Part shown: in pieces, positions 45,491 to 55,305 of the stretch
Layout of the letters: each line of letters begins with the position of its first letter
Numbering within the stretch: the first letter of the stretch is position 1
Assembly: GCA_029262275.1 (NCBI GenBank)
Contig: JAJCZS010000029.1
Coordinates: forward strand, 62,001-126,000
DNA length: 64,000 bases
Source of the DNA: Deltaproteobacteria bacterium
GTDB lineage: Bacteria > Desulfobacterota_D > UBA1144 > Nemesobacterales > UBA2774
Reading direction: 5' to 3'
Notes under the pieces: model-generated
The model's input: the letters and a program-made list of their open reading frames with translations, nothing else
Database searches by the model: none
What the model was told of the DNA's origin: nothing
Made by a program: the position numbers and the translations under genes

Positions 45491-47380
45491 TTGAACAGTC
45501 AGTTAATGAAAAACTTAGTATTGTGGCTAGTAATATTTGTAGCGATAATAGCACTTTACCAACTTGTTAATACTCCAAGAACGGGATATGAAGAAATTCC
45601 TTATAGCGAATTTCTGACAAATGTAGAAACAGGTGAAGTAAAAGATGTAGTATTTAAGGGTGAGGAAATCAAAGGTGAGTACGCTGACTCATCAGATAGT
45701 GAGACTAAAAGTTTCAAAACTATTGGCCCTGCAAGTGAACAGTTACTAACCACCCTTGAAGAAAAAGGCATCACATTCAAATTTGATTCTGACAAAGAAG
45801 GTTCTCTAACAAGCATTCTTCTAAATTGGGCCCCTCTTCTGCTTCTAGTTGTAATTATGGTTTTCTTTATGAGACAGCTGCAAGCTGGTGGAAACAAAGC
45901 TATGTCTTTTGGAAAGAACAAAGCTCGTATGTTAAATGAGAACCAAAACAAAACAACTTTCAAAGATGTAGCGGGTGTTGATGAAGCAAAAGAAGAAGTA
46001 CAAGAAATAGTCGAATTCCTACGAAGTCCAAAGAAATTTACAAAATTAGGCGGAAGAATCCCCAAAGGCATATTATTAGTTGGACCTCCCGGAACAGGTA
46101 AAACTCTTTTAGCTAAAGCTATTGCTGGAGAGGCTGGAGTTCCATTCTTTATCATAAGTGGTAGTGATTTTGTAGAGATGTTTGTTGGCGTGGGAGCATC
46201 CCGCGTAAGAGACCTCTTTGCACAAGCGAAACGCCATGCTCCATGCATAATTTTTGTTGATGAGTTAGACGCTGTTGGCAGACACAGAGGCGCTGGATTA
46301 GGCGGCGGTCATGACGAAAGGGAGCAAACCCTAAATCAACTCTTAGTAGAGATGGACGGATTTGAATCTAACGAAGGAATAATTGTAATGGCAGCAACTA
46401 ACCGTCCCGATGTACTGGACCCAGCTCTTCTTAGACCAGGAAGGTTTGACAGACAAGTTGTTGTACCTAGACCTGACGTCAGGGGCAGAGAAGAAATTTT
46501 GAAGGTTCATTCTAGAAACACACCAATGGAAGATGACGTAGAACTATCAGTAATTGCAAGATCTACTCCTGGGTTTTCAGGTGCCGATCTCGAGAACCTT
46601 GTAAACGAATCGGCATTACATGCTGCAAGATTTAGCAGAATGAAAATTACGATGGATGACTTTGAATATGCCAAAGATAAAGTGATCATGGGTGTAGAGA
46701 GAAAGAGCATGATCATAAGTGATTCAGAAAAGAAAATAACTGCTTATCATGAAGCGGGTCACGCCTTGGTTGCAAAACTTACTCCAGGGACAGATCCAAT
46801 ACACAAAGTAACCATTATACCAAGAGGAATGGCACTTGGTGTAACGCAGCAGCTTCCCATAGAGGATCGCTACACATTATCCAGAACTAACCTTAATGGC
46901 ACAATCATGGTACTGCTAGGTGGAAGAGCAGCAGAGGAAATTGTTTTTGGTGAAAGAACTAGTGGTGCTGGAAATGACCTAGAAAGAGTTACTGAGATTG
47001 CCAGAAGAATGGTGTGCGAATGGGGTATGAGCGAGAAAGTTGGCCCTATAACTTTTGGAAAAGGTGATGAGCAGGTCTTTTTGGGCAAAGAAATGTCACA
47101 AACAAAAAAGTATAGTGAAGAAACGGCAATGGATATAGACAGCGAGATTAAATCTATCGTTACTGGAAACTATGAAAAAGCGAAACACTTGCTTGAAGAA
47201 AACATTGATATTCTTCATATGGTAGCTGAAGTCCTCTTAGACAAAGAAGTAATAGACGGCAAGGAATTGGAAGAAATAATTAAGAATAATAAACCTACAA
47301 ATTACCCGTCACCATGGGATAACCCGATTAGTCCGGAAGGTTCCATGGCCTTTAGAGATAATAATATAAAAGATACTTAG
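45491..47380 (+). CDS. ftsH: ATP-dependent zinc metalloprotease FtsH
   Basis: Membrane-anchored AAA+ protease, 629 residues. Two N-terminal membrane helices (about 8-25 and 108-126) flank a periplasmic domain. Walker A GPPGTGKT at about 198-205, Walker [12 protein letters not shown], second region of homology with [20 protein letters not shown], zinc site HEAGH at 420-424. The start is TTG at 45491 with AGAGGG just upstream; ATG at 45506 is further from a ribosome site. First gene of the ftsH-folP-cdaA-cdaR-glmM-pdxJ run. Confidence 0.97.
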   Translation: MNSQLMKNLVLWLVIFVAIIALYQLVNTPRTGYEEIPYSEFLTNVETGEVKDVVFKGEEIKGEYADSSDSETKSFKTIGPASEQLLTTLEEKGITFKFDSDKEGSLTSILLNWAPLLLLVVIMVFFMRQLQAGGNKAMSFGKNKARMLNENQNKTTFKDVAGVDEAKEEVQEIVEFLRSPKKFTKLGGRIPKGILLVGPPGTGKTLLAKAIAGEAGVPFFIISGSDFVEMFVGVGASRVRDLFAQAKRHAPCIIFVDELDAVGRHRGAGLGGGHDEREQTLNQLLVEMDGFESNEGIIVMAATNRPDVLDPALLRPGRFDRQVVVPRPDVRGREEILKVHSRNTPMEDDVELSVIARSTPGFSGADLENLVNESALHAARFSRMKITMDDFEYAKDKVIMGVERKSMIISDSEKKITAYHEAGHALVAKLTPGTDPIHKVTIIPRGMALGVTQQLPIEDRYTLSRTNLNGTIMVLLGGRAAEEIVFGERTSGAGNDLERVTEIARRMVCEWGMSEKVGPITFGKGDEQVFLGKEMSQTKKYSEETAMDIDSEIKSIVTGNYEKAKHLLEENIDILHMVAEVLLDKEVIDGKELEEIIKNNKPTNYPSPWDNPISPEGSMAFRDNNIKDT

Positions 47381-47476
47381 TCTTATTAAGGCATTTTATA
47401 TTTCTTACTAATAGTTAAGCAGTATCTAATATTCACATAATGCAATATGAATAGATTTACCAAAATAATATAGACA

Positions 47477-48409
47477 ATGCATATTGAGGAAAAAACAACA
47501 TCACAGAAGGAATATAAGATCAACCCAGAGCGGCCTAAAAAGATGAACGCTCAGCAATTAGAGCTGTCTCATCAAATATTCAAATGCAGAGATCACGAAC
47601 TAGAAATAGGATCTAAGACCTATATAATGGGAGTCTTAAACCTCACTCCCGATTCTTTTTATGATGGTGGAAAATATAATACTTTAGACACCGCTCTAAA
47701 ACATGTAGAGCAGATGATAGAGGACGGTGCTGATATTATTGATGTGGGTGGAGAATCTACCAAACCAGGATCATTAGCAGTAAGCTTAGATGAAGAATGT
47801 GAGAGAGTTATCCCCGTTGTAAAAGAAATCAAGAATAACTTTGATTCTATAATCTCTATCGACACTACAAAATCAGAAGTAGCTTTAGAGGCTCTAAAAG
47901 AAGGGGCTTCAATAGTAAATGATATAAGTGGACTTAAGTTTGATAGAAACATTGCGAATGTTGCAAGAGAGTTTGAGGCTGGTCTTATATTGTCCCACAC
48001 CTCCTCACGCCCTGAAGATATGCAAGAACATACCAAGTATGAATCTCTAGTAGAGAACATAATAGAGGACTTAGAGAGTTCAATTCGTATGGCTAAGGAA
48101 AGCGGAATAAATGATGAGAGTATAGCCATAGACCCTGGTTTTGGCTTTGGAAAAACTGCTGAGCAGAATCTAATACTTCTTAAAAATCTTAGAGAGTTTT
48201 GCGAACTTGGAAAACCTATATTAATAGGCACTTCAAATAAATCATTTATAGGGAAAACTTTAAATGCCGAAATTGATGCTCGAGTTGAGGGCACAGCAGC
48301 AACTGTTGCAGTAGGAATATTAAATGGAGCTTCCATTATTAGGGTTCATGATATAGCTTATATGAAGAAGGTAAGCAAAATGGTTGATGCAATTATTAAC
48401 GTAAATTAG
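47477..48409 (+). CDS. folP: Dihydropteroate synthase
   Basis: Joins p-aminobenzoate to dihydropterin pyrophosphate in folate synthesis. Motifs MGVLNLTPDSFYDGG at about 51-65, ADIIDVGGESTKPGS at about 87-101, DPGFGFGKT at about 218-226 and the final RVHDI. 310 residues, including about 45 extra N-terminal residues of polar sequence; an internal ATG (residue 23) could be the true start. The position right after ftsH is a common gene order. Pairs functionally with folC at 52971 and with the folate-using MetH. Confidence 0.94.
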   Translation: MHIEEKTTSQKEYKINPERPKKMNAQQLELSHQIFKCRDHELEIGSKTYIMGVLNLTPDSFYDGGKYNTLDTALKHVEQMIEDGADIIDVGGESTKPGSLAVSLDEECERVIPVVKEIKNNFDSIISIDTTKSEVALEALKEGASIVNDISGLKFDRNIANVAREFEAGLILSHTSSRPEDMQEHTKYESLVENIIEDLESSIRMAKESGINDESIAIDPGFGFGKTAEQNLILLKNLREFCELGKPILIGTSNKSFIGKTLNAEIDARVEGTAATVAVGILNGASIIRVHDIAYMKKVSKMVDAIINVN

Positions 48410-48430
48410 AAGGCGACACAGAGAAAAACA

Positions 48431-49243
48431 ATGTTTGATACAATACTTAATTTTAGATATGTATGGGATACGCTAGACATAGTGCTAGTAGCTTTTATTA
48501 TTTATTACGCTCTAACGATGATAGAAGGCACAAGAGCGCTTCAGGTATTGTTCGGCCTAGTATTGTTATTTGTTCTTTTTTATCTATCTCAGGGTGGATT
48601 ATTCACCTTAAACTGGATATTGGGCCAATTCCTAGGGTCAATAATACTAATTGTAGTAATCCTATTTCAGCATGATATTAGACGTGGTCTTGCGGCAATC
48701 GGGAGACGGCCGTTTTTGTTAAAGATATCGTCTGGAAAAACGAAAGAAACTTATGTAGAGGAAGTGGTAAAAGCCTCTAGCTATCTTGCCAACAGACAGA
48801 TTGGTGCTTTGATAGCAATAGAAAGGAACAATAGCCTGGCTGATTTCATAGAAATAGGGATGAGGATCGACTCACTTTTATCAAGAGAACTCATAATAAG
48901 CATATTTAATCCATCCTCCCCTCTTCACGACGGTGGCATTATTATTGTCAGAGATAGAATCGCCTCAGCAGGATCCTTTTTCCCACTGGTAACAGATCCA
49001 GACTTAGAAAGGGATTTAGGAACCAGACACAGGGCGGCAATTGGGCTTTCTTCGGAATCTGATGCTGTGGTTGTTGCTGTATCTGAAGAAACTGGAAAGA
49101 TTTCTCTTGCAATGGGGGGAGAAATTAAAAGGGGACTTGATGCTACGTCGCTAAACAATGAACTCCTAGATGCTCTTGGAATTAAACGACCTAAAACAGC
49201 CGATAAAATTAAGACTGAGGAGAGCGAACAGGCTAATACCTAG
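48431..49243 (+). CDS. cdaA: Diadenylate cyclase CdaA (c-di-AMP synthase)
   Basis: Makes the second messenger c-di-AMP from two ATP. 270 residues with three N-terminal membrane helices (about 12-85) and a DAC domain carrying LHDGGIIIVRDRI (DGA-type motif, here DGG) and GTRHRAAIGLSSESDA (the RHR motif). The C-terminal tail is charged. Followed by cdaR and glmM, the classic CdaA partners. It regulates osmolyte transport and cell wall turnover in other bacteria. Confidence 0.94.
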   Translation: MFDTILNFRYVWDTLDIVLVAFIIYYALTMIEGTRALQVLFGLVLLFVLFYLSQGGLFTLNWILGQFLGSIILIVVILFQHDIRRGLAAIGRRPFLLKISSGKTKETYVEEVVKASSYLANRQIGALIAIERNNSLADFIEIGMRIDSLLSRELIISIFNPSSPLHDGGIIIVRDRIASAGSFFPLVTDPDLERDLGTRHRAAIGLSSESDAVVVAVSEETGKISLAMGGEIKRGLDATSLNNELLDALGIKRPKTADKIKTEESEQANT

Positions 49244-49252
49244 AGAACTATT

Positions 49253-50230
49253 ATGGTAGATTTAAAATATCCATTTCAACCTGGTTTCAATAAAGAAGGC
49301 AAGAAAAACCCATTTCTAAATAATATTGGGAAAAAGGTTCTTGCCTTAGTAATTGCTATATCACTTTGGCTTGTTGCAAATCTTCAGACAGACGTGGAAA
49401 GAAATGTTGCAATTGATGTTAATTATGCCAACGTACCTTCAGGACTTGTAATTGTTAACAATCCACCTGAGAAACTAAATTTGAGAGTTAGAGGACCTAG
49501 AAGCCAGTTATCATCAATAACAGCTCAAAATATGTTATTTACTATAGACCTTTCAAATATTTCAGATGGAATGTCGAAGTTTGAAATAGGTACAGACCAG
49601 ATCACACCACCCAGAGACGTTCAGGTCACTGGAATAAGCCCGGCTGAAATCAAAATTGAAACCGATAAGCTTGCGGATAAGAAAGTTAAGGTCGAGCCTA
49701 GCATAGGACCTCCTGAGGTTGGCTATGAGATTGTGGGCAAACCTGAGGTGAGTCCGTCAACTGCTCAAATTGAAGGTCCCAAAAATCTACTTTCAAAAAT
49801 AAACAGTATTACTACGGATCCGGTATCTGTGAAAGGTGAAAAATCTAAGTTCACGATAGAAGTCCCTCTACGCTCCCCCTACTCTATTGTAAATATTCTG
49901 GGAGATAATACTGTAAAAGTTACAATTGATATTAAAGAAAAAACCTTGGAAAAAGAATTTAATGACTTAGACATAAGTTATATTAATTTTGGTGATTTTG
50001 ATTTTGAAAAGAATGGCAACATAGCGACGGAGCTCACATTTGAAGGACCTTTTAGCATTATTAACAATCTCAGCGGTAATGACATAGAACTGTTTGTTGA
50101 TGGAAGTGATATTAACAAAACCAATAGAACTAAAAATTACACTTTAAAAGTTGGGGTCAACTACCCTAACAAAGATGTTCTTAAGTTAACAAAGCAATCA
50201 CCTAAGACGATTGAGATAAAACTTAATTAG
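49253..50230 (+). CDS. cdaR: CdaR-like YbbR-domain protein
   Basis: 325 residues with one N-terminal helix (VLALVIAISLWLVANLQ, about 29-45) and repeated YbbR domains outside the membrane (for example NPPEKLNLRVRGPRSQL; VSPSTAQIEGPKNLLSKI; ELTFEGPFSIINNLSG). In Firmicutes the homologue controls CdaA. Starts ten bases after cdaA and ends 13 bases before glmM. Confidence 0.9.
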   Translation: MVDLKYPFQPGFNKEGKKNPFLNNIGKKVLALVIAISLWLVANLQTDVERNVAIDVNYANVPSGLVIVNNPPEKLNLRVRGPRSQLSSITAQNMLFTIDLSNISDGMSKFEIGTDQITPPRDVQVTGISPAEIKIETDKLADKKVKVEPSIGPPEVGYEIVGKPEVSPSTAQIEGPKNLLSKINSITTDPVSVKGEKSKFTIEVPLRSPYSIVNILGDNTVKVTIDIKEKTLEKEFNDLDISYINFGDFDFEKNGNIATELTFEGPFSIINNLSGNDIELFVDGSDINKTNRTKNYTLKVGVNYPNKDVLKLTKQSPKTIEIKLN

Positions 50231-50243
50231 ATTGGAGATATAA

Positions 50244-51617
50244 GTGAAAAACAAAGGAAGGCGTCTTTTTGGAACAGACGGCATTAGGGGTTTAGCAAAT
50301 CATGACCCGATGACTCCTGAGATTAGTTTGAAACTTGGGAAATCTCTGACCTATATCCTAAAACAAAACAAAAAACCCTCTTACAAACCAACTATAGTGA
50401 TAGGCAAAGACACAAGACTCTCTGGCTATATCTTTGAGCAAGCTCTGTCCTCAGGCATTGCATCTATGGGAGGTGATGTTCTTTTGGTAGGACCTCTTCC
50501 AACACCCGCAATTGCATTTATCACAGTCAGCATGAGAGCTGATGCGGGGATTGTTATATCGGCCTCGCATAATCCTTACGAAGACAACGGCATAAAGATA
50601 TTCGACAGATATGGATACAAACTTCCAGATGAGAAAGAGATGGAGATTGAAGATTTAATATGGGACGGCGACGGGAGGCTACTTAAATCCTCACCTGAAG
50701 AAATTGGAAAGGCTTTTAGAATTGATGATGCTCCTGGGAGATACGTGGTATTTGCCAAGAACTCATTTCCTAACAATATGACACTTGAAGGTATTAAAAT
50801 AGTTCTAGATTGTGCAAATGGTGCCGCTTATAAAGTTGCGCCCATTATTTTTCGTGAGCTAGGCGCAGACGTTATAACAATCGGGGTAGATCCAAACGGG
50901 AAAAATATAAATACGAACTGCGGCTCTTTGAATCCTGAGCTACTTAGAGAAAAGGTACTAGAAAGTGGAGCGGATTTGGGTATTGCGCTTGATGGAGATG
51001 CGGACAGGGTTATCTTCTGCGATGATAAAGGTGAGATTGTAGACGGGGACAAAATAATAGCTATCTGTGCTCAGGAAATGATAGAAAAAGGTACTTTAAA
51101 AGGCAACGCTGTAATAACTACTCTTATGAGTAATATGGGTTTAGAGAAATACATAGTGGACCAAGGGCTAGACTTTATACGAACTCAAGTTGGAGACAGA
51201 TATGTAGTAGAAGAAATGAGAGCCCGAGGCGCAAACCTTGGCGGTGAGCAATCAGGGCATATCATATTCTTAGACCACACGACAACTGGTGATGGTACCC
51301 TTGCAGCTCTTCAGGTTCTTGGAATTATGAAATCAAAAGAGAAAACATTGTCTGAACTTTCAAAGATTATAGATCTTTATCCACAAGTTCTAATAAACGT
51401 AAGAGTGAAGAATAAAAAAGATATGAGCGAAATCCCTGAGCTTGAAAAACAGATCAAGCTAAATGAAGAGAGACTAAATGGAAAGGGACGTATTAACATC
51501 AGGTACTCTGGAACCGAGCCAATCTCTCGGGTTATGGTTGAGGGAGAAGACGATGCTTTAATAAATGAAATTGCATCTGAAATTGCAGACACCATTGAAA
51601 AAGAATTAGGAGCTTAA
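50244..51617 (+). CDS. glmM: Phosphoglucosamine mutase
   Basis: Converts glucosamine-6-phosphate to glucosamine-1-phosphate for UDP-GlcNAc. [11 protein letters not shown] at about 10-20, active-site phosphoserine in [16 protein letters not shown] at about 108-123, metal site DGDADRVIF at about 250-258, and the C-terminal phosphate-binding [12 protein letters not shown]. 457 residues. Start GTG at 50244 with TTGGAGAT upstream. Its partner protein CdaA may be inhibited by it, as shown in other species. Confidence 0.96.
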   Translation: MKNKGRRLFGTDGIRGLANHDPMTPEISLKLGKSLTYILKQNKKPSYKPTIVIGKDTRLSGYIFEQALSSGIASMGGDVLLVGPLPTPAIAFITVSMRADAGIVISASHNPYEDNGIKIFDRYGYKLPDEKEMEIEDLIWDGDGRLLKSSPEEIGKAFRIDDAPGRYVVFAKNSFPNNMTLEGIKIVLDCANGAAYKVAPIIFRELGADVITIGVDPNGKNINTNCGSLNPELLREKVLESGADLGIALDGDADRVIFCDDKGEIVDGDKIIAICAQEMIEKGTLKGNAVITTLMSNMGLEKYIVDQGLDFIRTQVGDRYVVEEMRARGANLGGEQSGHIIFLDHTTTGDGTLAALQVLGIMKSKEKTLSELSKIIDLYPQVLINVRVKNKKDMSEIPELEKQIKLNEERLNGKGRINIRYSGTEPISRVMVEGEDDALINEIASEIADTIEKELGA

Positions 51618-51621
51618 AGCA

Positions 51622-52335
51622 ATGCCCAAACTAAATGTAAACATAGACCACGTAGCAACTGTAAGACAAGCGAGAGGAACAACTGAACCTGATCCAGTTT
51701 TGGCAGGATATTTAGCAGAACTAGCAGGCGCTCATGGTATTGTTGTTCACCTACGCGAAGATAGAAGACATATTCAGGACAGAGACCTATACATTCTTAA
51801 AGAAACAGTGAAGACCAAGCTGAACATGGAAATGGCTGCAACAAATGAGATGGTCCGAATAGCAACAGATGTTATGCCTGATATGGTTACACTTGTACCT
51901 GAAAAAAGAGAGGAACTTACCACAGAAGGCGGTCTCGATGTTATAGGCAATAAAAAGACTGTTTCTAAAGCAGTCGATAAGCTAAAAGATAGTGGACTAT
52001 TCGTGAGCCTCTTTATCGATCCTGACGAGAAACAGATTATTGCTTCTAAAGATATAGGAGCAGATATGGTGGAAATCCATACCGGCACTTATGCTGAGGC
52101 CACCAGCGAGAGCAAAATAGAGAAAGAACTTAGAAAAATCGAAAACTCAGTCTCAGTAGCACTTGATCAAGATTTAAGAGTGGCTGCAGGCCATGGTCTT
52201 GATTATAACAACATTGAGCCTATAGTTTGGATTGAGGAAATTGAAGAGCTAAATATAGGACACAGCATCATATCGCGAGCTGTTATTGTAGGAATTGAAG
52301 AAGCTGTTAGTGAAATGTTAATTCTATGTGACTAA
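51622..52335 (+). CDS. pdxJ: Pyridoxine 5'-phosphate synthase
   Basis: Last step of the DXP-dependent vitamin B6 route. 237 residues with the signature [14 protein letters not shown] at about 7-20, [15 protein letters not shown] at about 43-57, EIHTGTYA and AGHGLDYNN near 191-199, and a final [13 protein letters not shown]. Directly follows glmM (4-base gap), as in many Proteobacteria with acpS behind it; here fur follows convergently instead. Confidence 0.96.
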   Translation: MPKLNVNIDHVATVRQARGTTEPDPVLAGYLAELAGAHGIVVHLREDRRHIQDRDLYILKETVKTKLNMEMAATNEMVRIATDVMPDMVTLVPEKREELTTEGGLDVIGNKKTVSKAVDKLKDSGLFVSLFIDPDEKQIIASKDIGADMVEIHTGTYAEATSESKIEKELRKIENSVSVALDQDLRVAAGHGLDYNNIEPIVWIEEIEELNIGHSIISRAVIVGIEEAVSEMLILCD

Positions 52336-52342
52336 GTTTATT

Positions 52343-52804
52343 TTAATCCTTCCCGCATGATGAACAAAGCCCATAAATCTCGAGTTTGTGATTAGAAACA
52401 TTGAACTCATTTAATTTTGCTATCTGTAATAAACAAGATTCTATTTGCATATTCGCAAATTCTACGATTTGCCCACACTCCGTGCAAATCATATGATGAT
52501 GGTGCTCAGCTTCTGACCTTATAGGTTCGTACCTGGCTTTTCCGTCACCAAAATTCCTCTCAGAAGCAATCCCACTCTCTTTAAACAATTTAAGGGTTCT
52601 ATAAACAGTGGCAAATCCAATTGAGGGGCTTTTCTTTTTAATATCTTCGTAAAGTTCTTCTACAGTCACATGTTTTCCCATGTAATTGTTAAAAAACTCA
52701 TTGAAAATAATATCCCTTTGTTTGGTAGACTTAAGATGCTTTTTATTTATGTAGTCGTTAAATCTTTTTCTTTTTTCCATTTTCCTTTTAGCCACTGGAG
52801 TCAT
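52343..52804 (-). CDS. fur: Fur-family ferric uptake regulator
   Basis: 153-residue winged-helix repressor. DNA-recognition region SPSIGFATVYRTLKLFKESG at about 70-89, metal site HHHHMICTECGQIVEF near 115-130 and C-terminal CSSCGKD as second CxxC. AAGGAG seven bases before the ATG sets the start. A strong Fur box lies in the promoter, so the gene probably represses itself with iron. Could be a Zur or PerR; the box sequence favours Fur. Confidence 0.92.
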   Translation of the reverse strand: MTPVAKRKMEKRKRFNDYINKKHLKSTKQRDIIFNEFFNNYMGKHVTVEELYEDIKKKSPSIGFATVYRTLKLFKESGIASERNFGDGKARYEPIRSEAEHHHHMICTECGQIVEFANMQIESCLLQIAKLNEFNVSNHKLEIYGLCSSCGKD

Positions 52805-52825
52805 TATATAGCTCCTTTACGATAT

Positions 52826-52840
52826 TGATATTGATTATCA
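52826..52840. promoter_or_regulatory. Fur box upstream of fur
   Basis: TGATATTGATTATCA matches the 7-1-7 Fur consensus TGATAAT-N-ATTATCA at every position but one. It is part of a longer perfect palindrome ATTGAT-T-ATCAAT (52830-52842), starting 22 bases upstream of the fur ATG. It should overlap the fur promoter and may also affect the divergent folC. Confidence 0.75.
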
Positions 52841-52938
52841 ATAATAAACTAAAGTGAAAATAATATCAATAGGTGAGAACTACTAAATGGAAATAATTAC
52901 CACTATATACCTCAGACATCATTTCTACTCTGAGAGTG

Positions 52939-52947
52939 TGATATAAT
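52939..52947 (+). promoter_or_regulatory. Extended -10 promoter of folC
   Basis: TG-A-TATAAT is a perfect extended -10 element. Transcription would start near 52954, about 17 bases before the folC ATG. There is no good -35, as expected for the extended type. Confidence 0.5.
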
Positions 52948-52970
52948 TTCTACTTTTAATTGAGACAATT

Positions 52971-54224
52971 ATGGAAAATGGAATCGACTACCTAAATTCG
53001 CTAGGACTTCATAAAGTAAAACCGGGGCTTGATCGTATAAATAAGCTGCTTCACTCACTGGGAGATCCACAAGAGAAAGTTCCTGGAATCATTATTGCTG
53101 GAACAAATGGGAAGGGTTCTGTTGCATCAACCATTGCATCTATTCTCTCTGCACAAGGATATAATGTTGGCCTTTACACCTCACCTCACTTAATCAGTAT
53201 TACCGAGAGAATCAAGATTAATGGTGCACAGATTACTGAGCCTAATCTATCTTCAATCCTCTTGGAATTAAAAGAAGTTTGCGAAAAATCCCAGATAGAG
53301 CCAAGTTATTTTGAAATTGTTACGGCTTGTGCTTTTGTATATTTCGCAAGGAGAAATGTTGATTTCAACGTACTTGAAGTAGGAATGGGAGGCAGATGGG
53401 ATGCTACAAATGTAATTACTCCCCTTGTGTCAGTCATAACAAATATCTCAAAAGATCACACCGAATACTTGGGCGAAACAATAGAGCAAATCGCAGCTGA
53501 AAAGGCTTGCATAATCAAACCTAGGGTTCCTGTCATTACCGGAGCTACTACAGAAGCGCTTGAAGTTATTAAACAAAGGGCCAAAGAAGAAGCCTCCCCT
53601 CTTCTTCTATATGGTAGAGATTTTCTTATTAAAGGAAATAATCCAGATGATTTTGACTACGAAGGGATTAATTTTTATTTAAAAAATTTGAGATCAAATT
53701 TAAAGAGTAGTTACCAGTTAAAAAATATAGCGTTTGCAATAGCGGCAATCGAATCACTTGAAACAAATCACAATATAACTACCTCTAAACAATGCATTCG
53801 AGATGGTATATCAAATATACACTGGGAAGGCAGGTTTGAGATAATAAGGGAAGAACCTCCACTGATTCTAGACGGCGCGCACAATCCTGGAGCTGCAAAA
53901 TCGCTTGTAGAATCAATATCAGAAAAATACCCTGATACACTATTTACCTTCTTAATTGCTATGCTGGATGATAAGGGCCATCTAGAATTTTTAAAGGAAA
54001 TATGCTCTATCGCTGATAAGCTGATCATCACCAAAGTGCCATCTGAGAGGACAGCAGAAACACAACAACTTCTTACTCTAGCTAAAGAACATATCGACAA
54101 TGTAGAAGTAATTGAAGATTATAGAAGTGCTTATTCGACCGTTCTGAATTCTAATAAGCCATCATGTATCACGGGTTCACTTTATTTAATAGGCGCAATT
54201 AAGAATCTAAGACAAAATCCTTAA
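52971..54224 (+). CDS. folC: Folylpolyglutamate / dihydrofolate synthase
   Basis: Adds glutamate to dihydropteroate or tetrahydrofolate. 417 residues with ATP-binding GTNGKGSVASTIASIL at about 45-60, SPHLISITERIKING at about 72-86, GGRWDATNVITP (Mur-ligase-like metal region) and LDGAHNPGAAKSLVES near 300. No ribosome site is seen at the ATG. Monocistronic or with the HDAC-family gene 46 bases on. Confidence 0.93.
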   Translation: MENGIDYLNSLGLHKVKPGLDRINKLLHSLGDPQEKVPGIIIAGTNGKGSVASTIASILSAQGYNVGLYTSPHLISITERIKINGAQITEPNLSSILLELKEVCEKSQIEPSYFEIVTACAFVYFARRNVDFNVLEVGMGGRWDATNVITPLVSVITNISKDHTEYLGETIEQIAAEKACIIKPRVPVITGATTEALEVIKQRAKEEASPLLLYGRDFLIKGNNPDDFDYEGINFYLKNLRSNLKSSYQLKNIAFAIAAIESLETNHNITTSKQCIRDGISNIHWEGRFEIIREEPPLILDGAHNPGAAKSLVESISEKYPDTLFTFLIAMLDDKGHLEFLKEICSIADKLIITKVPSERTAETQQLLTLAKEHIDNVEVIEDYRSAYSTVLNSNKPSCITGSLYLIGAIKNLRQNP

Positions 54225-54270
54225 CATCAAAAGAGTTAGGCTATATATTAATACAAAGGAGATAACTTAA

Positions 54271-55305
54271 ATGGCCAAAGTTGGAATTGTATTAGACAAA
54301 CTCTATGTGGATCATGACAATGGTCCGGGACATCCAGAAACATTCGAAAGAGTTCTAGCAATTGTGGACATGCTAAAGTTCACTAAAATGTTTGATGAAG
54401 TGGTGAGGATCGAACCCAGAGACGCAACAAAAGAAGAAATAACCCTAGTGCACACACCTGAGCACTTTGACAAAATAGCCTCTACAAAAGGAAAGCATAG
54501 AGTTTTTTTAGATGCAGATACTACAACATGCGCAGTATCCTTTGATGCAGCACTACGTGCTGCTGGTGGGACAATTTCAGCAATTGACAGTGTGTTAAGC
54601 GGAGAAGTGGACAGAGCTTTTCCAATAGTGCGCCCTCCCGGGCATCATGCAGAGGCTGATAGACCTATGGGGTTTTGTCTTTTTAATAACGTAGCTGTAG
54701 GAGCTGCTTATTTAACTGAAGTAAAGGGGCTCGATAGAGTGCTAGTTATAGACTGGGATGTGCATCACGGAAATGGAACCCAGCATATCTTTGAAGATAG
54801 CTCTAAGGTTCTTTATTTCTCAACACACCAATTTCCGTTTTATCCTGGCACAGGAGCGGCAGAAGAAGTTGGAACAGGTGAGGGAAAAGGTTACACGGTT
54901 AATGTGCCTATGGAGCCTGAAATGGGAGATAACGAATTCATAAAGATTTTTGATGAAATACTAAAACCTGTCATAGACCAATATAAACCTCAGTTTATTT
55001 TAGTTTCAGCTGGGTTTGATATCTTTTTTGAAGACCCTCTTGGCGGAATGAAAGTAACCCCCGAGGGCTTTGCAAAACTAACAAGACACCTAACAGATCA
55101 AGCAGATAGAATTTGCGATGGGAATATAATATTTTTACTCGAGGGCGGATATAATTTGGACGGGCTTTGGATATCTACTAAGGAGATGTTAGAGGAACTA
55201 CTCGACAAAAAACGTTCGGATTATAATATTGGAGACTCGGAGACTAAGGCTGATGATTTGATCGAAAACATTAAGAAGATTTATTCGGATTATTGGAAAT
55301 TTTAA
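54271..55305 (+). CDS. Histone-deacetylase-family amidohydrolase (AcuC-like)
   Basis: Zinc hydrolase of the acetoin-utilisation/HDAC superfamily, 344 residues. Active-site RPPGHHAEADRPMGFCLFNN at about 128-147 (paired His), zinc ligands DWDVHHGNGTQ at about 166-176, and a third Asp ligand in SAGFDIFFEDPLGG at about 248. Likely deacetylates acetylated proteins, polyamines or acetoin-related substrates. AAAGGAG lies upstream of the ATG. Convergent, overlapping the DnaC-like gene by four bases. Confidence 0.9.
   Translation: MAKVGIVLDKLYVDHDNGPGHPETFERVLAIVDMLKFTKMFDEVVRIEPRDATKEEITLVHTPEHFDKIASTKGKHRVFLDADTTTCAVSFDAALRAAGGTISAIDSVLSGEVDRAFPIVRPPGHHAEADRPMGFCLFNNVAVGAAYLTEVKGLDRVLVIDWDVHHGNGTQHIFEDSSKVLYFSTHQFPFYPGTGAAEEVGTGEGKGYTVNVPMEPEMGDNEFIKIFDEILKPVIDQYKPQFILVSAGFDIFFEDPLGGMKVTPEGFAKLTRHLTDQADRICDGNIIFLLEGGYNLDGLWISTKEMLEELLDKKRSDYNIGDSETKADDLIENIKKIYSDYWKF

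Noticed and set aside
45601-46248. 215-codon open frame antisense to ftsH
   Set aside because: It lies wholly inside a clearly functional gene in an AT-rich genome and its product is Ser/Pro/Phe-rich with no recognisable domain, as expected for a shadow frame.
47659-48336. 225-codon open frame antisense to folP
   Set aside because: Same reasoning: the product is Ser/Phe-rich, without motifs, and folP on the other strand is intact.
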